A DNA stretch of 64,000 nucleotides from Acinetobacter bouvetii DSM 14964 = CIP 107468 (GTDB lineage: Bacteria > Pseudomonadota > Gammaproteobacteria > Pseudomonadales > Moraxellaceae): the NCBI RefSeq assembly GCF_000368865.1, contig NZ_KB849727.1, positions 551,194-615,193 of the forward strand, written 5' to 3'. A program made the position numbers and the translations under genes. The notes under the pieces were generated by a model. That model saw nothing but the letters and a program-made list of their open reading frames with translations, was not told where the DNA came from and did not search any database. This document shows, piece after piece, positions 35,465 to 44,875 of this stretch (within the stretch, counting starts at the first letter, position 1; each line of letters opens with the position of its first letter).

Positions 35465-37009
35465 TCAATCTATTTTTATTTTCATTTTCTTTAAAGGTTC
35501 TGGCTTGATATTGCCCTCTATCATGCCGTTATGCATCGCCAGAGTTTTATAATAATGCCATGCATCATCTACATGCTTAATTTCAGGCTCATCCAGTTGG
35601 CCTAAATTTCTTGCAAGTTCATAATGAAAGTTTTGTTTCAAATGTTCATCTAACTGCGCGGCTGAAGGCTGATGCTGCCCATTGCCTTCACTCAAGAGCA
35701 CATAGTGCGGCTTTTTATCTGAGCATTGCTCTATGCCTAATAAACTGATAGGCACATAATCTTCTATTTGAAATTGGCTGAGCACATTGACTGCAACACT
35801 ATGATCCAGTTTTTCACCCACCAAATCCACTGTCAGTTTGCGGCCCAAGAATTTAAAGCAAGGGACTTGCTGATAAAAGCCTGTAACCTCTAATTCATCA
35901 TCAATAACATAGCGCATTAACCCTGAACCGGTTGTAATAACCGGGCTGACAATATCGCCTTGCTTGAGCTGCCAGCTTGGAATGGGCAGTTCTGCATCTT
36001 GAAGCAAAAATTCATAAAAATGAGATTGATAGCTCAAGGGGTATTGGCCATCGAAAGGCAGCGTCACTATACCTTCAGTCGCCCATAAGCCTTTGCCTTC
36101 AAAGCTGACTCCCGCAGCCCGCTTTTGCAGCTGAATTGCCCATTGTTCAGCGCTGGCAGTATCCCAGCTGGAAATTAACGTCAGTTTCGGCCACAGCTGC
36201 TTCCACACGTCTGAACTTTGAAAATCCAGCCCTCTTAGCTTGTAACTTTGCTCACAGGATTTAGGCGCTTCAAGAAAGTCCAGGCTCTTGCGCTGCCATT
36301 TTCCAGTCCTTAAGATCATCGAAATTTCTGCTTGATTTTGCTCAATCATGTCAAACAGCTGCAAAGCGAAAGTTGGGCTCCACACCGAAATCATGCCCAG
36401 ATGCTTATCTGCGGCCAAATAAGTAACCGTCGCGAACATGGCGTCTTCTGCCGATTCTGCCAATGCAATCTCAGCTGGCACAGACTGCGTAATTTTGCTC
36501 AATATGCGCTTTGACACATTCAGCAATGCGCTGTCATCATTGAGGTTGTCATTTTCCAGCAGCTTCCGCTGACTTTCAGGCAGCCATGATACAGACCAGT
36601 AATGTGTTGAATTTCTCAGCTTAGGGTATTGGCGGTATAGGCTTCTTAGCCAGAGTCCTATCGCCTGATCCAATTCATTTAAAAATGTTTGGGTATAAGG
36701 AATAAATTTCAGCGCTTCACTTGAGCCGCTGGTCGGCTGAAACCGGATAATTTTTTCTGCGCTTAAATAGTTTTTCCCGCTGCGGCGGGACTGTTCAATG
36801 TTGGATTTCCAATCCGCATACCGAGTCAGCGGGTACTTTTTAGCGAATTGCTCATAGCTTAACTGCTGGCCAGTATGCAGCAGCACCAAATGCTTCAGTT
36901 TTTTACGCTGCACCCATTCCAGCTGAGACGCTTGCTGCCGAAAACGCTGAAAAGCGCTTCGGCATGCGGCCTCTAGGACGCGGTGGGAAGCGGCCAGCAA
37001 TATCCCCAT
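35465..37009 (-). CDS. GH3-family acyl-adenylating amido synthetase
   Basis: A 514-residue protein of the GH3 (auxin-responsive, JAR1-like) branch of the ANL adenylating enzymes. The ATP loop is QPTSGSSEALKFIPYT near 91-106. The second motif LWATEGIVTLPFDG near 325 corresponds to the conserved Y/W-x-x-(T/S)-E-G. The third is SGLMRYVIDDELEVTGFY with FKFLGRKLTVDLVGEKL, the AMP-binding region and hinge. Plant GH3 enzymes activate a carboxylic acid and join it to an amino acid; the bacterial substrates are largely unknown. The ATG at 37009 follows AAAGGTGG; a TTG at 37015 would overlap the upstream stop. Confidence 0.85.
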   Translation of the reverse strand: MGILLAASHRVLEAACRSAFQRFRQQASQLEWVQRKKLKHLVLLHTGQQLSYEQFAKKYPLTRYADWKSNIEQSRRSGKNYLSAEKIIRFQPTSGSSEALKFIPYTQTFLNELDQAIGLWLRSLYRQYPKLRNSTHYWSVSWLPESQRKLLENDNLNDDSALLNVSKRILSKITQSVPAEIALAESAEDAMFATVTYLAADKHLGMISVWSPTFALQLFDMIEQNQAEISMILRTGKWQRKSLDFLEAPKSCEQSYKLRGLDFQSSDVWKQLWPKLTLISSWDTASAEQWAIQLQKRAAGVSFEGKGLWATEGIVTLPFDGQYPLSYQSHFYEFLLQDAELPIPSWQLKQGDIVSPVITTGSGLMRYVIDDELEVTGFYQQVPCFKFLGRKLTVDLVGEKLDHSVAVNVLSQFQIEDYVPISLLGIEQCSDKKPHYVLLSEGNGQHQPSAAQLDEHLKQNFHYELARNLGQLDEPEIKHVDDAWHYYKTLAMHNGMIEGNIKPEPLKKMKIKID

Positions 37010-37011
37010 TC

Positions 37012-37842
37012 TCAAGCCACCTTTGAATTAGTAGTTGCAGATTCAATATGCAGTGCCGGCTTTATTTTCTTTAAGCTGTCCCGTTTTCCTTTACTGTCCG
37101 ATTTGGATAAGAATCGCTGAACATAACGGTACAAATCCAACCATGTCAGTTCGCCAATACAAGGCAATTCCGTTCCATCAACCCATGTCGGGTTCATGTC
37201 TTCAAAAAATGCAATCTTGACATTTTTTTCGCGCATTTCATGTGTAATCGGCGCAACATCTGCCTTCAATGGCTGATATTCTTCGCCAAAATTCAACAGC
37301 CCTGAGTTTTGGTCAAAATATTCACTGAAATACTGTTCACAATAGGAATTAATGTATTTTTCCAACCGCTGATGCTTCTCTCCATAATGCGGAAAATAGC
37401 TGTAATAATTATTGGCCAGCAGCAGGTAGGTTTTGAACCCTTTAGAAATGAGAATCCAATAGCATGGCGCAAAAGGATGGCGAATTTTATAAGTGATAAT
37501 GTAGCGGTACATAGCCCGCTGCAGCGCCCTGCTGCCCCAGTACTGCTGCTCAATGATCGTGTCGCCGCTGAAAAAAGCATGATGCGCTTTGCCATCGACA
37601 ATAAAATCACGTTCTAGAACTGTTGAAAATCCGACAATCTCTTTGGACTTAGGATCTCTGATTAAAAATACACCCGTCTTTTGCATGAAATCTTTTTCAA
37701 AAATTTCATATTCAGTATTGGCATAATATTTTTTATAAATGCTGTACATCCGTTTGAGTTCGTGAACTGAAATATCTGCAGCCAGCTTATACTCACTGTA
37801 TGGCTCATTATTTAAACGGCGTAAAAGCTTAAATTCGATCAT
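37012..37842 (-). CDS. GNAT-like protein, first gene of the GH3 operon
   Basis: A 276-residue cytoplasmic protein with a GNAT-like arrangement: DPKSKEIVGFSTVLERDF (beta 2-3), then HHAFFSGDTIIEQQYWGSRA leading into a helix, where the CoA-binding R/Q-x-x-G-x-G/A loop would be QYWGSRAL. It continues with YWILISKGFKTYLLLANNYY. The C-terminal third (about 190-276) is unlike standard GNATs and ends in a basic tail. It lies upstream of GH3 with only two bases between stop and the next ATG, so translation is coupled. I am sure of the neighbourhood but less of the enzymatic class. Confidence 0.7.
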   Translation of the reverse strand: MIEFKLLRRLNNEPYSEYKLAADISVHELKRMYSIYKKYYANTEYEIFEKDFMQKTGVFLIRDPKSKEIVGFSTVLERDFIVDGKAHHAFFSGDTIIEQQYWGSRALQRAMYRYIITYKIRHPFAPCYWILISKGFKTYLLLANNYYSYFPHYGEKHQRLEKYINSYCEQYFSEYFDQNSGLLNFGEEYQPLKADVAPITHEMREKNVKIAFFEDMNPTWVDGTELPCIGELTWLDLYRYVQRFLSKSDSKGKRDSLKKIKPALHIESATTNSKVA

Positions 37843-38014
37843 TGTATTTATTCCCTGTTGCCCTTTAGGCAGTATTTTTTTTGTTTTAACAGCCAGATCA
37901 AAGACCCTGTTCTCTTTGGAACGGTGGTCATATTAATTGCATCATTCAAAAAAATGCAATCTGGTTTACGTATTGAAACGAAAAATACGACAAGCGTTAA
38001 ATAAATACACCTAT

Positions 38015-38045
38015 AAAAAAACCTAGCCGAAGCTAGGTTTTTTTA
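38015..38045 (-). terminator. clpB terminator
   Basis: Stem AAACCTAGC/GCTAGGTTT with a CGAA loop and long flanking A/T tracts, about 31 bases after the clpB stop. Confidence 0.87.
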
Positions 38046-38075
38046 TGAAACATCAATGAATATACAAGGTCAAAA

Positions 38076-40655
38076 TTAACTTAATTTCAGCTTTTCAAAA
38101 TTAAGATGTCCATCTCCGCCTTTAATCACAATAGTATCTCCAGCTTCAAATTCTCCCGATAAGATCTTCTGAGCTAAAGGATTTTCAACTTGCTGCTGTA
38201 TTGCGCGCTTCAATGGGCGGGCGCCGTATACTGGATCAAATCCTGCATCAATCAATTGATCAAAGGCACTGTCATCTACAGTTAAACTCATATCTTTTTC
38301 ACTTAAACGTGAACGTAAGCGTGCCAATTGAATATCAGCAATACCGCGAATTTGATCTTTTTTAAGTGAATGGAAAATCACCAACTCATCGATACGGTTA
38401 ATAAATTCTGGACGGAAGTGCTGTGTGACTGCGCTCATGACAACTGCCCGCATTTCAAACTCTGTTGCATCTTCACCCAATTCACGCACATCATTTGAGC
38501 CCAAGTTTGATGTCATGACAATGACCGTATTTTTAAAGTCAATGACACGGCCTTGCGAGTCCGTTAAGCGTCCATCATCCAAAACTTGAAGCAAGATATT
38601 GAATACATCCGGATGAGCTTTCTCAACTTCATCAAACAGCACAACGCTATAAGGTTTACGGCGCACCGCTTCGGTCAACACACCGCCTTCTTCATAGCCC
38701 ACATAGCCTGGAGGCGCGCCCACCAAACGGCTGACCGAATGCTTCTCCATAAATTCTGACATGTCGATGCGGATCATGGCGTCATCACTGTCAAACAGGA
38801 AGTTTGCCAAAGCTTTGGTTAATTCAGTTTTACCTACACCTGTTGGGCCTAAGAATAAGAACGATCCGCTTGGACGGTTCGGGTCTGACAGGCCTGCACG
38901 TGAACGGCGCACCGCATTGGATACAGCCACAACAGCTTCATCCTGGCCCACAACACGGTTGTGCAGAAAGTCTTCCATATGCAGCAGCTTCTCACGCTCA
39001 CCCTGCAGCATTTTCGCAACAGGGATGCCTGTAGCGGCACTGACCACTTCAGCAATTTCGTTTTCAGTCACTTTGGTCCGAATCAGTTTTGGCTCTTCAT
39101 TGATTTCCGCAACTTCTTCTTCATTCAAGCGTTTTTGCAATTCTGGAATAACGCCATATTGCAAACGGCTCGCTTCTGCCAAGTCGCCTTCACGCTGGGC
39201 TTTTTCAAACGCAGTCCGCGCTTTATCCAGTTCTATCTGCGCTTGGTTTGTACCATCAACCAAACGCTTTTCCGCAATCCAGACTTCTTCCAAGTCACTG
39301 TATTCTTTCTGAACTTCAGCAATTTGCTTTTCAAGATGCTCAACTTCCGCCTTGCTTACAGAATCAGCATCTTTTTTCACCGCTTCAAGCTGCATTTTTA
39401 ATTGAATCAGGCGGCGGTCAAGACGGTCTAACGGCTCTGGCTTTGAATCAATTTCCATCTTAATGCGTGAAGCGGCTTCATCAATCAAGTCAATGGCTTT
39501 ATCAGGCAACTGGCGGTCAGTGATATAGCGGTGCGACATTTTTGCCGCCGCGATAATCGCAGAGTCTAAAATTTGCACACCATGATGGGTGGCATATTTA
39601 TCTTTGAGTCCGCGCAAGATTGCAATGGTATCTTCTACACTCGGTTCATCAACCATCACTTTTTGGAAACGGCGTTCAAGCGCAGCATCTTTTTCAATAT
39701 ACTGGCGGTATTCATCCAAGGTGGTGGCACCGACACAGCGCAATTCACCGCGGGCTAATGCAGGTTTCAGCATATTGCCGGCGTCCATTGCGCCGTCGCC
39801 TTTACCGGCACCCACCAAGGTATGCAGCTCATCAATAAAGAGGATGATCTCCCCATCATATTTAGCCAAATCTTTCAGCACGGCTTTCAGGCGTTCTTCA
39901 AATTCACCGCGGTATTTAGCGCCAGCAAGCAATGAACCCAAATCAAGCGACAGCACCCGTTTTCCTTTTAAGCTTTCAGGAACCTCACCATTCACAATGC
40001 GCTGCGCCAAGCCTTCAACAATGGCTGTTTTCCCGACACCCGGCTCACCAATCAGCACAGGGTTATTTTTACTGCGCCGAGACAATACTTGAATCGTGCG
40101 GCGAATTTCTTCATCACGGCCAATCACAGGGTCAAGTCTCCCCTCTAAAGCGCGCGCATTCAGATCCAGTGTATATTTATTGAGTGAATCACGCTGATCT
40201 TCATGGTTATTACTCATTACTTGTTCACCGCCTCGTATATTTTCAATGGCTTTACGCAGCTTATCTGAAGTTACGCCTGCACTATTTAATAAAGACTTTG
40301 TTTTGCCTGTTTCAGCCAAACCTAAAATGACCCAATCGGTAGACAAGAACTCATCTCCAGCTTTTTGCGCAAAACTGTCTGCCAGGTTAAGCGCCTTTAC
40401 GGCTTCTGGATTTAAATTAATATCTCCTGTTGGATTGGCGATGGTTGCTGTATCTGTTAATGCTTGCTGAAGCTTAGTTTTCAGCTCCGGCAGATTTGCG
40501 CCCGCCTGCTGCAGCAAACTTAGATTAGATGGCTCTTCCAGCAAAGCCGCCAGGATATGAATCCCCTCAATCGCAGTATGGTCTTTTCCCATTGCTAAAG
40601 ATTGGGCGTCTGAGAGAGCTTGTTGCAGCCGGTTTGTAAATTTTTCAAAACGCAT
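38076..40655 (-). CDS. clpB: ATP-dependent disaggregase ClpB
   Basis: An 859-residue Hsp100 chaperone that, with DnaK, pulls polypeptides out of aggregates. The N domain spans about 1-145. AAA-1 has Walker A GEPGVGKT near 203-210 and Walker [11 protein letters not shown]. The coiled-coil middle domain is at about 405-530 (heptads such as [19 protein letters not shown]). AAA-2 has [15 protein letters not shown] near 605-612 and the pore loop GYVGYEEGG. Full-length form; the internal ClpB-short start was not examined. Two sigma-32-type promoters lie upstream. Confidence 0.97.
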   Translation of the reverse strand: MRFEKFTNRLQQALSDAQSLAMGKDHTAIEGIHILAALLEEPSNLSLLQQAGANLPELKTKLQQALTDTATIANPTGDINLNPEAVKALNLADSFAQKAGDEFLSTDWVILGLAETGKTKSLLNSAGVTSDKLRKAIENIRGGEQVMSNNHEDQRDSLNKYTLDLNARALEGRLDPVIGRDEEIRRTIQVLSRRSKNNPVLIGEPGVGKTAIVEGLAQRIVNGEVPESLKGKRVLSLDLGSLLAGAKYRGEFEERLKAVLKDLAKYDGEIILFIDELHTLVGAGKGDGAMDAGNMLKPALARGELRCVGATTLDEYRQYIEKDAALERRFQKVMVDEPSVEDTIAILRGLKDKYATHHGVQILDSAIIAAAKMSHRYITDRQLPDKAIDLIDEAASRIKMEIDSKPEPLDRLDRRLIQLKMQLEAVKKDADSVSKAEVEHLEKQIAEVQKEYSDLEEVWIAEKRLVDGTNQAQIELDKARTAFEKAQREGDLAEASRLQYGVIPELQKRLNEEEVAEINEEPKLIRTKVTENEIAEVVSAATGIPVAKMLQGEREKLLHMEDFLHNRVVGQDEAVVAVSNAVRRSRAGLSDPNRPSGSFLFLGPTGVGKTELTKALANFLFDSDDAMIRIDMSEFMEKHSVSRLVGAPPGYVGYEEGGVLTEAVRRKPYSVVLFDEVEKAHPDVFNILLQVLDDGRLTDSQGRVIDFKNTVIVMTSNLGSNDVRELGEDATEFEMRAVVMSAVTQHFRPEFINRIDELVIFHSLKKDQIRGIADIQLARLRSRLSEKDMSLTVDDSAFDQLIDAGFDPVYGARPLKRAIQQQVENPLAQKILSGEFEAGDTIVIKGGDGHLNFEKLKLS

Positions 40656-40694
40656 TCTTGTTATTCCTCACAACAAATTGTGTACTTAATGGAT

Positions 40695-40723
40695 ATATGG
40701 GAACGGTTTATCATTTTTCAAAG
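40695..40723 (-). promoter_or_regulatory. Proximal sigma-32-type promoter of clpB
   Basis: On the minus strand a -35 element TTTGAAA is followed after 13-14 bases by TCCCATAT. The heat-shock consensus is CTTGAAA, 11-15 bases, CCCCATnT; the match is 6 of 7 and 7 of 8. It lies 40-68 bases upstream of the clpB ATG. Confidence 0.65.
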
Positions 40724-40782
40724 CAATATTTTGATATATTTTTCAAAAACTTAAATCAGCTTAATATTAAACCTTATATATA

Positions 40783-40811
40783 ATATGGGTATAAAGAAAA
40801 ATTATTTCAAG
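40783..40811 (-). promoter_or_regulatory. Distal sigma-32-type promoter of clpB
   Basis: On the minus strand CTTGAAA is followed after 14 bases by ACCCATAT, a near-perfect heat-shock promoter, 128-156 bases upstream of the clpB ATG. Confidence 0.75.
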
Positions 40812-40891
40812 TGACGAATAGTTTTTTTTTCAACAAGTTTTGTATTAAGCCCTTGCACCATTAAAAACGATAATAATCATGTTTTTTATAC

Positions 40892-40923
40892 AAAAAAAAG
40901 CGCTCATCAAAAAGCGCTTTTTT
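40892..40923 (-). terminator. Terminator of the Tas-like reductase gene
   Basis: Stem AAAAAAGCGCT/AGCGCTTTTTT with an eight-base loop. Its long T-run on both strands separates this gene from clpB. Confidence 0.85.
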
Positions 40924-40942
40924 CTCATTTCAGTAAGATAAA

Positions 40943-41992
40943 TTAAGGTGCAGGATTGGGCTGTTTTTGGTGAATCGCCTGAATGCCCTGTAAAACATCT
41001 TGAGACAAGTTAATTTCAAAAGCATCAATGTTTTCTTTCAGCTGATTCAAACTGGTTGCACCGATAATGGTGCTGGTGACAAAGAACTGCTGCTTAATAA
41101 ACGCCAGCGCCAGCTGGGTTAATGTCAAATTATGCTTTTCTGCCAGCTGTGCATACTGTTCTACCGCCCACTCGCTTTCAGGATTGCTGTAGCGGCTGAA
41201 ACGGCTATATAAAGTTACCCGGGCATTTTCTGGACGCGCGCCATTGCGGAATTTCCCTGTTAAATAGCCAAAAGCTAACGGCGAATAAGCCAGCAGGCCC
41301 ACACCTTCATATTTCGCAATTTCAGACATGCCAATCTCATAAGTGCGGTTCAGCAGGCTGTAGGGATTCTGCACACTGACGACTTTTTCTAAACCCAGCT
41401 GTTCGGCCAAATGCAAAAATTTCAGTGTTCCCCATGGAGTTTCATTAGATAAGCCTATATGGCGGATCCGGCCTTTTTTCACTTCATTGCTGAGTGCAGT
41501 TAAAGTTTCGGCTAAATCAGTCACTTCACGCTCATTGAAAGCTTCTGCATTGTCATAGCCCAGCTTGCCGAAAAAGTTTACTGGACGCTGCGGCCAGTGC
41601 AATTGGTATACATCAATATAGTCCGTCTGCAGGCGTTTTAAATTGCCATCTAAAGCAGACTCAATGTCTGACGCAATAAAGCGGGTTTGCCCATTTCGGA
41701 TTTGACTGCCGCCTTGAGATGGCCCTGCAATTTTAGAAGCCAAAATGATTTTGTCCCGCCCGCCGCGCGATGCCAGCCAATTGCCAATTACGGCTTCTGT
41801 TGATCCTTGGGTTTCAGGCTTGGGTGGTACAGGGTACATTTCGGCAGTATCCCAGAAATTCAGTCCGCGGTCTAAAGCATAGTCTAGCTGTGAAAAGCCT
41901 TCATCTTGGGTATTCTGCTCCCCAAATGTCATGGTGCCTAGACAAATTTCCGGCACTTGAATTCCTGAATGTCCCAGCGTTTTAAATTGCAT
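40943..41992 (-). CDS. tas: Aldo/keto reductase, Tas-like
   Basis: A 349-residue NADPH-dependent oxidoreductase of TIM-barrel fold. It follows E. coli Tas closely: LGTMTFGEQNTQDE, AEMYPVPPKPETQGSTE, LQTDYIDVYQLHWPQRPVN, IGLSNETPWGTLKFLHLAE, and the C-terminal STIIGATSLNQLKENI. The ATG at 41992 with GGAAG upstream matches the family start; the frame is open 13 codons further. Tas was found in E. coli as a suppressor of a tyrosine auxotroph; the natural substrate is not known. Confidence 0.9.
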   Translation of the reverse strand: MQFKTLGHSGIQVPEICLGTMTFGEQNTQDEGFSQLDYALDRGLNFWDTAEMYPVPPKPETQGSTEAVIGNWLASRGGRDKIILASKIAGPSQGGSQIRNGQTRFIASDIESALDGNLKRLQTDYIDVYQLHWPQRPVNFFGKLGYDNAEAFNEREVTDLAETLTALSNEVKKGRIRHIGLSNETPWGTLKFLHLAEQLGLEKVVSVQNPYSLLNRTYEIGMSEIAKYEGVGLLAYSPLAFGYLTGKFRNGARPENARVTLYSRFSRYSNPESEWAVEQYAQLAEKHNLTLTQLALAFIKQQFFVTSTIIGATSLNQLKENIDAFEINLSQDVLQGIQAIHQKQPNPAP

Positions 41993-42117
41993 ATTTCTTC
42001 CATTCCTTTTTACTTTATTCAGATATATCAAAATGCATTTAGACTAACCAAATCTTATCATCAGGTTAAATCATTATTTCATGATAGTTTGTTCCTAAAT
42101 ATGAGAAAGGCCGCCAT

Positions 42118-42148
42118 AAAAAAAGCAAATCCTAAGATTTGCTTTTTT
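42118..42148 (-). terminator. vfr terminator
   Basis: Stem AAGCAAATC/GATTTGCTT, CTAA loop, flanked by A and T tracts, about 62 bases after the vfr stop. Confidence 0.85.
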
Positions 42149-42210
42149 GTCAAAACGCTATCTGGCTAAATCGCGTTTTGGCTTAACTATTCATCATTAA
42201 AATCGAAAAC

Positions 42211-42918
42211 CTATTCTTCTTCAAATTCCTCAGAAGAGAATTCACTGTTTGCCTCTAAAGATGCATCAAAGATCAAGATTGCTTTACCGTCAGTCTCAAT
42301 CATGCCCTGTTCTTCTAAAGTTTTCAGAACACGGCCAACCATCTCGCGCGAACAGCCTACAATACGGCCAATTTCTTGACGGGTAATGCGGATTTGACGG
42401 CCATTTGGCAGAATCATTGCTTCTGGCTGCGATGACAAATCGATTAAGCAGCGGGCAATACGGCCTGAAACATCTATAAACGCCAAGTCAGTCACTTTGC
42501 GTGTTGTATTTTTCAAGCGGCGCACCAGCTGAGCAAATACCGCATAGCTCAGGTCTGGATATTGCTTGCTTAATTCATGGAAGTTTTCGTAGGTAATTTC
42601 AGCAATTTCACAGACATCACGTGTGCGGACTTCCGCTGTGCGCTGTGCATTGGTTTCAAATAAACCCATTTCCCCAAAAAAATCACCCGCGTTTAAGTAC
42701 GCTACTACGATTTCTCGCTCATCATCTTCACTTAAGATGATTGATACAGACCCCTTCAGAATCAAATATAAAGATTTTGACTCTGACCCTGCATCCACGA
42801 TAGTCGTGCGTTTAGGATAACGATTAATATATGCACGTTTTAATAATGCTTTAACTGACTCAGGGAGTTGACCAGGAGACAGCGCATCAGTGCTTAGTTG
42901 TGAAAAGCTTGAAGTCAT
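42211..42918 (-). CDS. vfr: Cyclic-nucleotide-responsive regulator, Vfr/CRP family
   Basis: A 235-residue CRP-type transcription factor. The cyclic-nucleotide pocket is GDFFGEMGLFETNAQRTAEV near 80-100, with the R/T residues that contact the phosphate and base in CRP. The long dimer helix precedes a helix-turn-helix TRQEIGRIVGCSREMVGRVL near 185-205. A 25-residue acidic tail extends the C-terminus (EANSEFSSEEFEEE), unlike E. coli CRP. It is divergent from the OsmC-family gene, the same order as E. coli crp-yhfA. Ligand specificity for cAMP cannot be proved from sequence. Confidence 0.9.
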   Translation of the reverse strand: MTSSFSQLSTDALSPGQLPESVKALLKRAYINRYPKRTTIVDAGSESKSLYLILKGSVSIILSEDDEREIVVAYLNAGDFFGEMGLFETNAQRTAEVRTRDVCEIAEITYENFHELSKQYPDLSYAVFAQLVRRLKNTTRKVTDLAFIDVSGRIARCLIDLSSQPEAMILPNGRQIRITRQEIGRIVGCSREMVGRVLKTLEEQGMIETDGKAILIFDASLEANSEFSSEEFEEE

Positions 42919-43065
42919 GCTAACAATTCCGATTATGGATAATTTATAGATCGCACAAGACCTAAAATGAACTTGTCACACGAAAGAGGTGAAATTCCTT
43001 ATCATCTCAATTTATGTTAGTGTACAGGTACTGCGTAAATTTATAGCTTTTTTTAAGGACTTGCA

Positions 43066-43494
43066 ATGCAATCGAGTGTTCATTGGCTAGAGAATGTCGC
43101 TTTTGAAGCAAAAACTCAAAGCGGCCACACTATAATCATGGATGGATCGCCTGAATACGGCGGTGAAAACCGCGGTGCACGCCCAATGGAGCTTATCCTG
43201 ACAGGGCTTGGCGGCTGCGCTTCTTTTGACATTGTGACCATTCTGAAAAAAGCACGCCAAGATATTACCGATGTGCGCTGTGAACTTAAAGCTGACCGGG
43301 CAGACACAATTCCTGCTGTATTTACCAAAATTCATCTGCATTTTGTGATTACAGGCAATGGTGTTAAAGAAAAGCAAGTGTCAAAAGCCATCGAACTGTC
43401 TGCAGAAAAATACTGCTCTGCCAGCAAAATGCTGATGGATGGCGGTGTGGAAATTACCCACGATTTTGAAATTTTAGAAGCTGAAGCGGTTTAA
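43066..43494 (+). CDS. OsmC-family protein, YhfA-like
   Basis: A 142-residue protein of the OsmC/Ohr fold. GGENRGARPMELILTGLGGCASFDIVTIL contains the first reactive-type cysteine, and AEKYCSASKML contains the second. The pair and the spacing are those of the YhfA subgroup, which shares a neighbour with crp in E. coli as here. OsmC and Ohr members reduce organic peroxides; activity of YhfA is not established. AAGGAC-like site upstream of the ATG. Strong terminator after the stop. Confidence 0.87.
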   Translation: MQSSVHWLENVAFEAKTQSGHTIIMDGSPEYGGENRGARPMELILTGLGGCASFDIVTILKKARQDITDVRCELKADRADTIPAVFTKIHLHFVITGNGVKEKQVSKAIELSAEKYCSASKMLMDGGVEITHDFEILEAEAV

Positions 43495-43510
43495 AATTTT
43501 AATTTTAGCC

Positions 43511-43550
43511 GCTATAAAAAAAGTCGCATTTTATGCGACTTTTTTATAGC
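43511..43550 (+). terminator. Terminator after the OsmC-family gene
   Basis: A 40-base palindrome with inner stem AAGTCGCAT/ATGCGACTT and outer arms GCTATAA/TTATAGC, flanked by A and T tracts. Confidence 0.87.
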
Positions 43551-43716
43551 TTATCCTTCACATTAGATCTGCATGAGCACCGGCTTAAACGTCCACGTGT
43601 AGTCAATATTTACCCGCTGTTCTTTCGCAGATTTAAACGCGGCCAACGGTCCAAATTAAAGTTTAAAAATTAGACTTTAAAATTCTGCCGACAAGCATTT
43701 GCCAGTTCTGCCGTCT

Positions 43717-44724
43717 CTAGGCATCAGCCATTTTACGCTGGCGTTTGTTGTCATACATTTTTAAATCAGCAGTTTCCATTAATTGATCAATCGATTGCGC
43801 ATCTTCGGGAAATACCGCCAGACCTATACTTGCGCCTATTTTCAAACTGACATTCTCAAAAGCAAAAGGCAAGCCGCAAGTTTCCGCAATCCGGTTCATC
43901 GCTTTAGTCGCCAAATCCAAATCGGCAATATTCGTCAGAATCACGGCAAATTCATCGCCACCCAAACGCGCCACTAAATCGTCATTACGGGTATGGCTGG
44001 CAATCCGCTGACCGATTTCTTTTAAAGCTGCATCCCCTGCGCGATGTCCATACCGATCATTAATCGGCTTCAGGCCGTCCATATCAATCATTAAAATGCC
44101 GATGACTTTTTTATTTTTCTTGGCGCTTTCCAAACCTTGACGCAAACAGTCTAAAAATAACGCGCGGTTGGCCAAGCCCGTTAAATTATCCTGAGTCGCC
44201 AGCTTATACAGCTCCTGCGCGCCATATTTGGTGGCATGGTACATGGCTGCTGCAATCAGTTCTGACATTAGGCCTAACAGCTGCAAATCACCTTCTTTAA
44301 AAGCATCAGCGCGTTCTGAGTATATTTTCAGTACACCAATCGCCTCATCACAATGCACAAGCGGCACCACTGCCATTGAACGCAGCCCAACCTTTCTGCA
44401 AGCCTCACGGTCAACCCGCACATCTGATTCTGAATCTTGGCAATAAAGTGTTTTGTTTTCTTCAATGCACAAGCCAGACAAACTGTTTTTCTGGCTCAGG
44501 CGCAAACCCAGCAAATGGCTTGCACCGCCCGAAACCGCTCGGTATACCATTTCGCCATCTTCCGCCAGTTCAACAACCGAACCTTCCGCATGGGTTAAAG
44601 ACTGCGCCTGCTCAGCCACCAAAGTCATCACGGCATTCAAATCCAGACCCAATTTCGCAATAGCTGTTTGCGTTTGAATGACAGACATTAATTGCTTCGG
44701 CGTCGGCTGCTTAGACTTAGGCAT
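43717..44724 (-). CDS. Diguanylate cyclase with GAF sensor domain
   Basis: A 335-residue cytoplasmic protein. A GAF domain spans about 15-165 (EGSVVELAEDGEMVYRAVSG and KVGLRSMAVVPLVHCDEAIG). A GGDEF domain follows at about 175-330, with DNLTGLANRALF and the intact active site RLGGDEFAV. The allosteric I-site R-x-x-D is present five residues before GGDEF (RNDDLVARL), so product inhibition by cyclic di-GMP is expected. No EAL domain. The stimulus of the GAF domain is unknown. It is not in an operon with vfr, from which it is separated by a divergent gene. Confidence 0.9.
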   Translation of the reverse strand: MPKSKQPTPKQLMSVIQTQTAIAKLGLDLNAVMTLVAEQAQSLTHAEGSVVELAEDGEMVYRAVSGGASHLLGLRLSQKNSLSGLCIEENKTLYCQDSESDVRVDREACRKVGLRSMAVVPLVHCDEAIGVLKIYSERADAFKEGDLQLLGLMSELIAAAMYHATKYGAQELYKLATQDNLTGLANRALFLDCLRQGLESAKKNKKVIGILMIDMDGLKPINDRYGHRAGDAALKEIGQRIASHTRNDDLVARLGGDEFAVILTNIADLDLATKAMNRIAETCGLPFAFENVSLKIGASIGLAVFPEDAQSIDQLMETADLKMYDNKRQRKMADA

Positions 44725-44875
44725 GAAAGGCTCTTGAAAACTCAGATTGATTTAATTTTAAAAATTATTTGCAACCCTGTATAGGCTCAAAATCAATAAT
44801 TTGATAACCCTGTCAAAAAATACAGACCGCATATGTGATGCAGTCTGCATAATTATCCATCCAGACCAAGGTACA

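Noticed and set aside
38761-39312. 183-codon plus-strand frame inside clpB
   Set aside because: An antisense shadow of the clpB AAA-2 and middle domains; codon pattern follows the clpB frame.
42960-43010. CRP-binding-like sequence (TCACA and GGTGA half sites) between vfr and the OsmC-family gene
   Set aside because: The half sites are in the wrong orientation and spacing for a CRP operator, so no autoregulatory site is claimed.
43563-43660. Minus-strand reading frame reading AAFKSAKEQRVNIDYTWTFK and onward to a stop, after the OsmC-family terminator
   Set aside because: It looks like the tail of a lost gene, but it is under 35 codons, has no start and matches no family I can name. Too weak for a feature entry.
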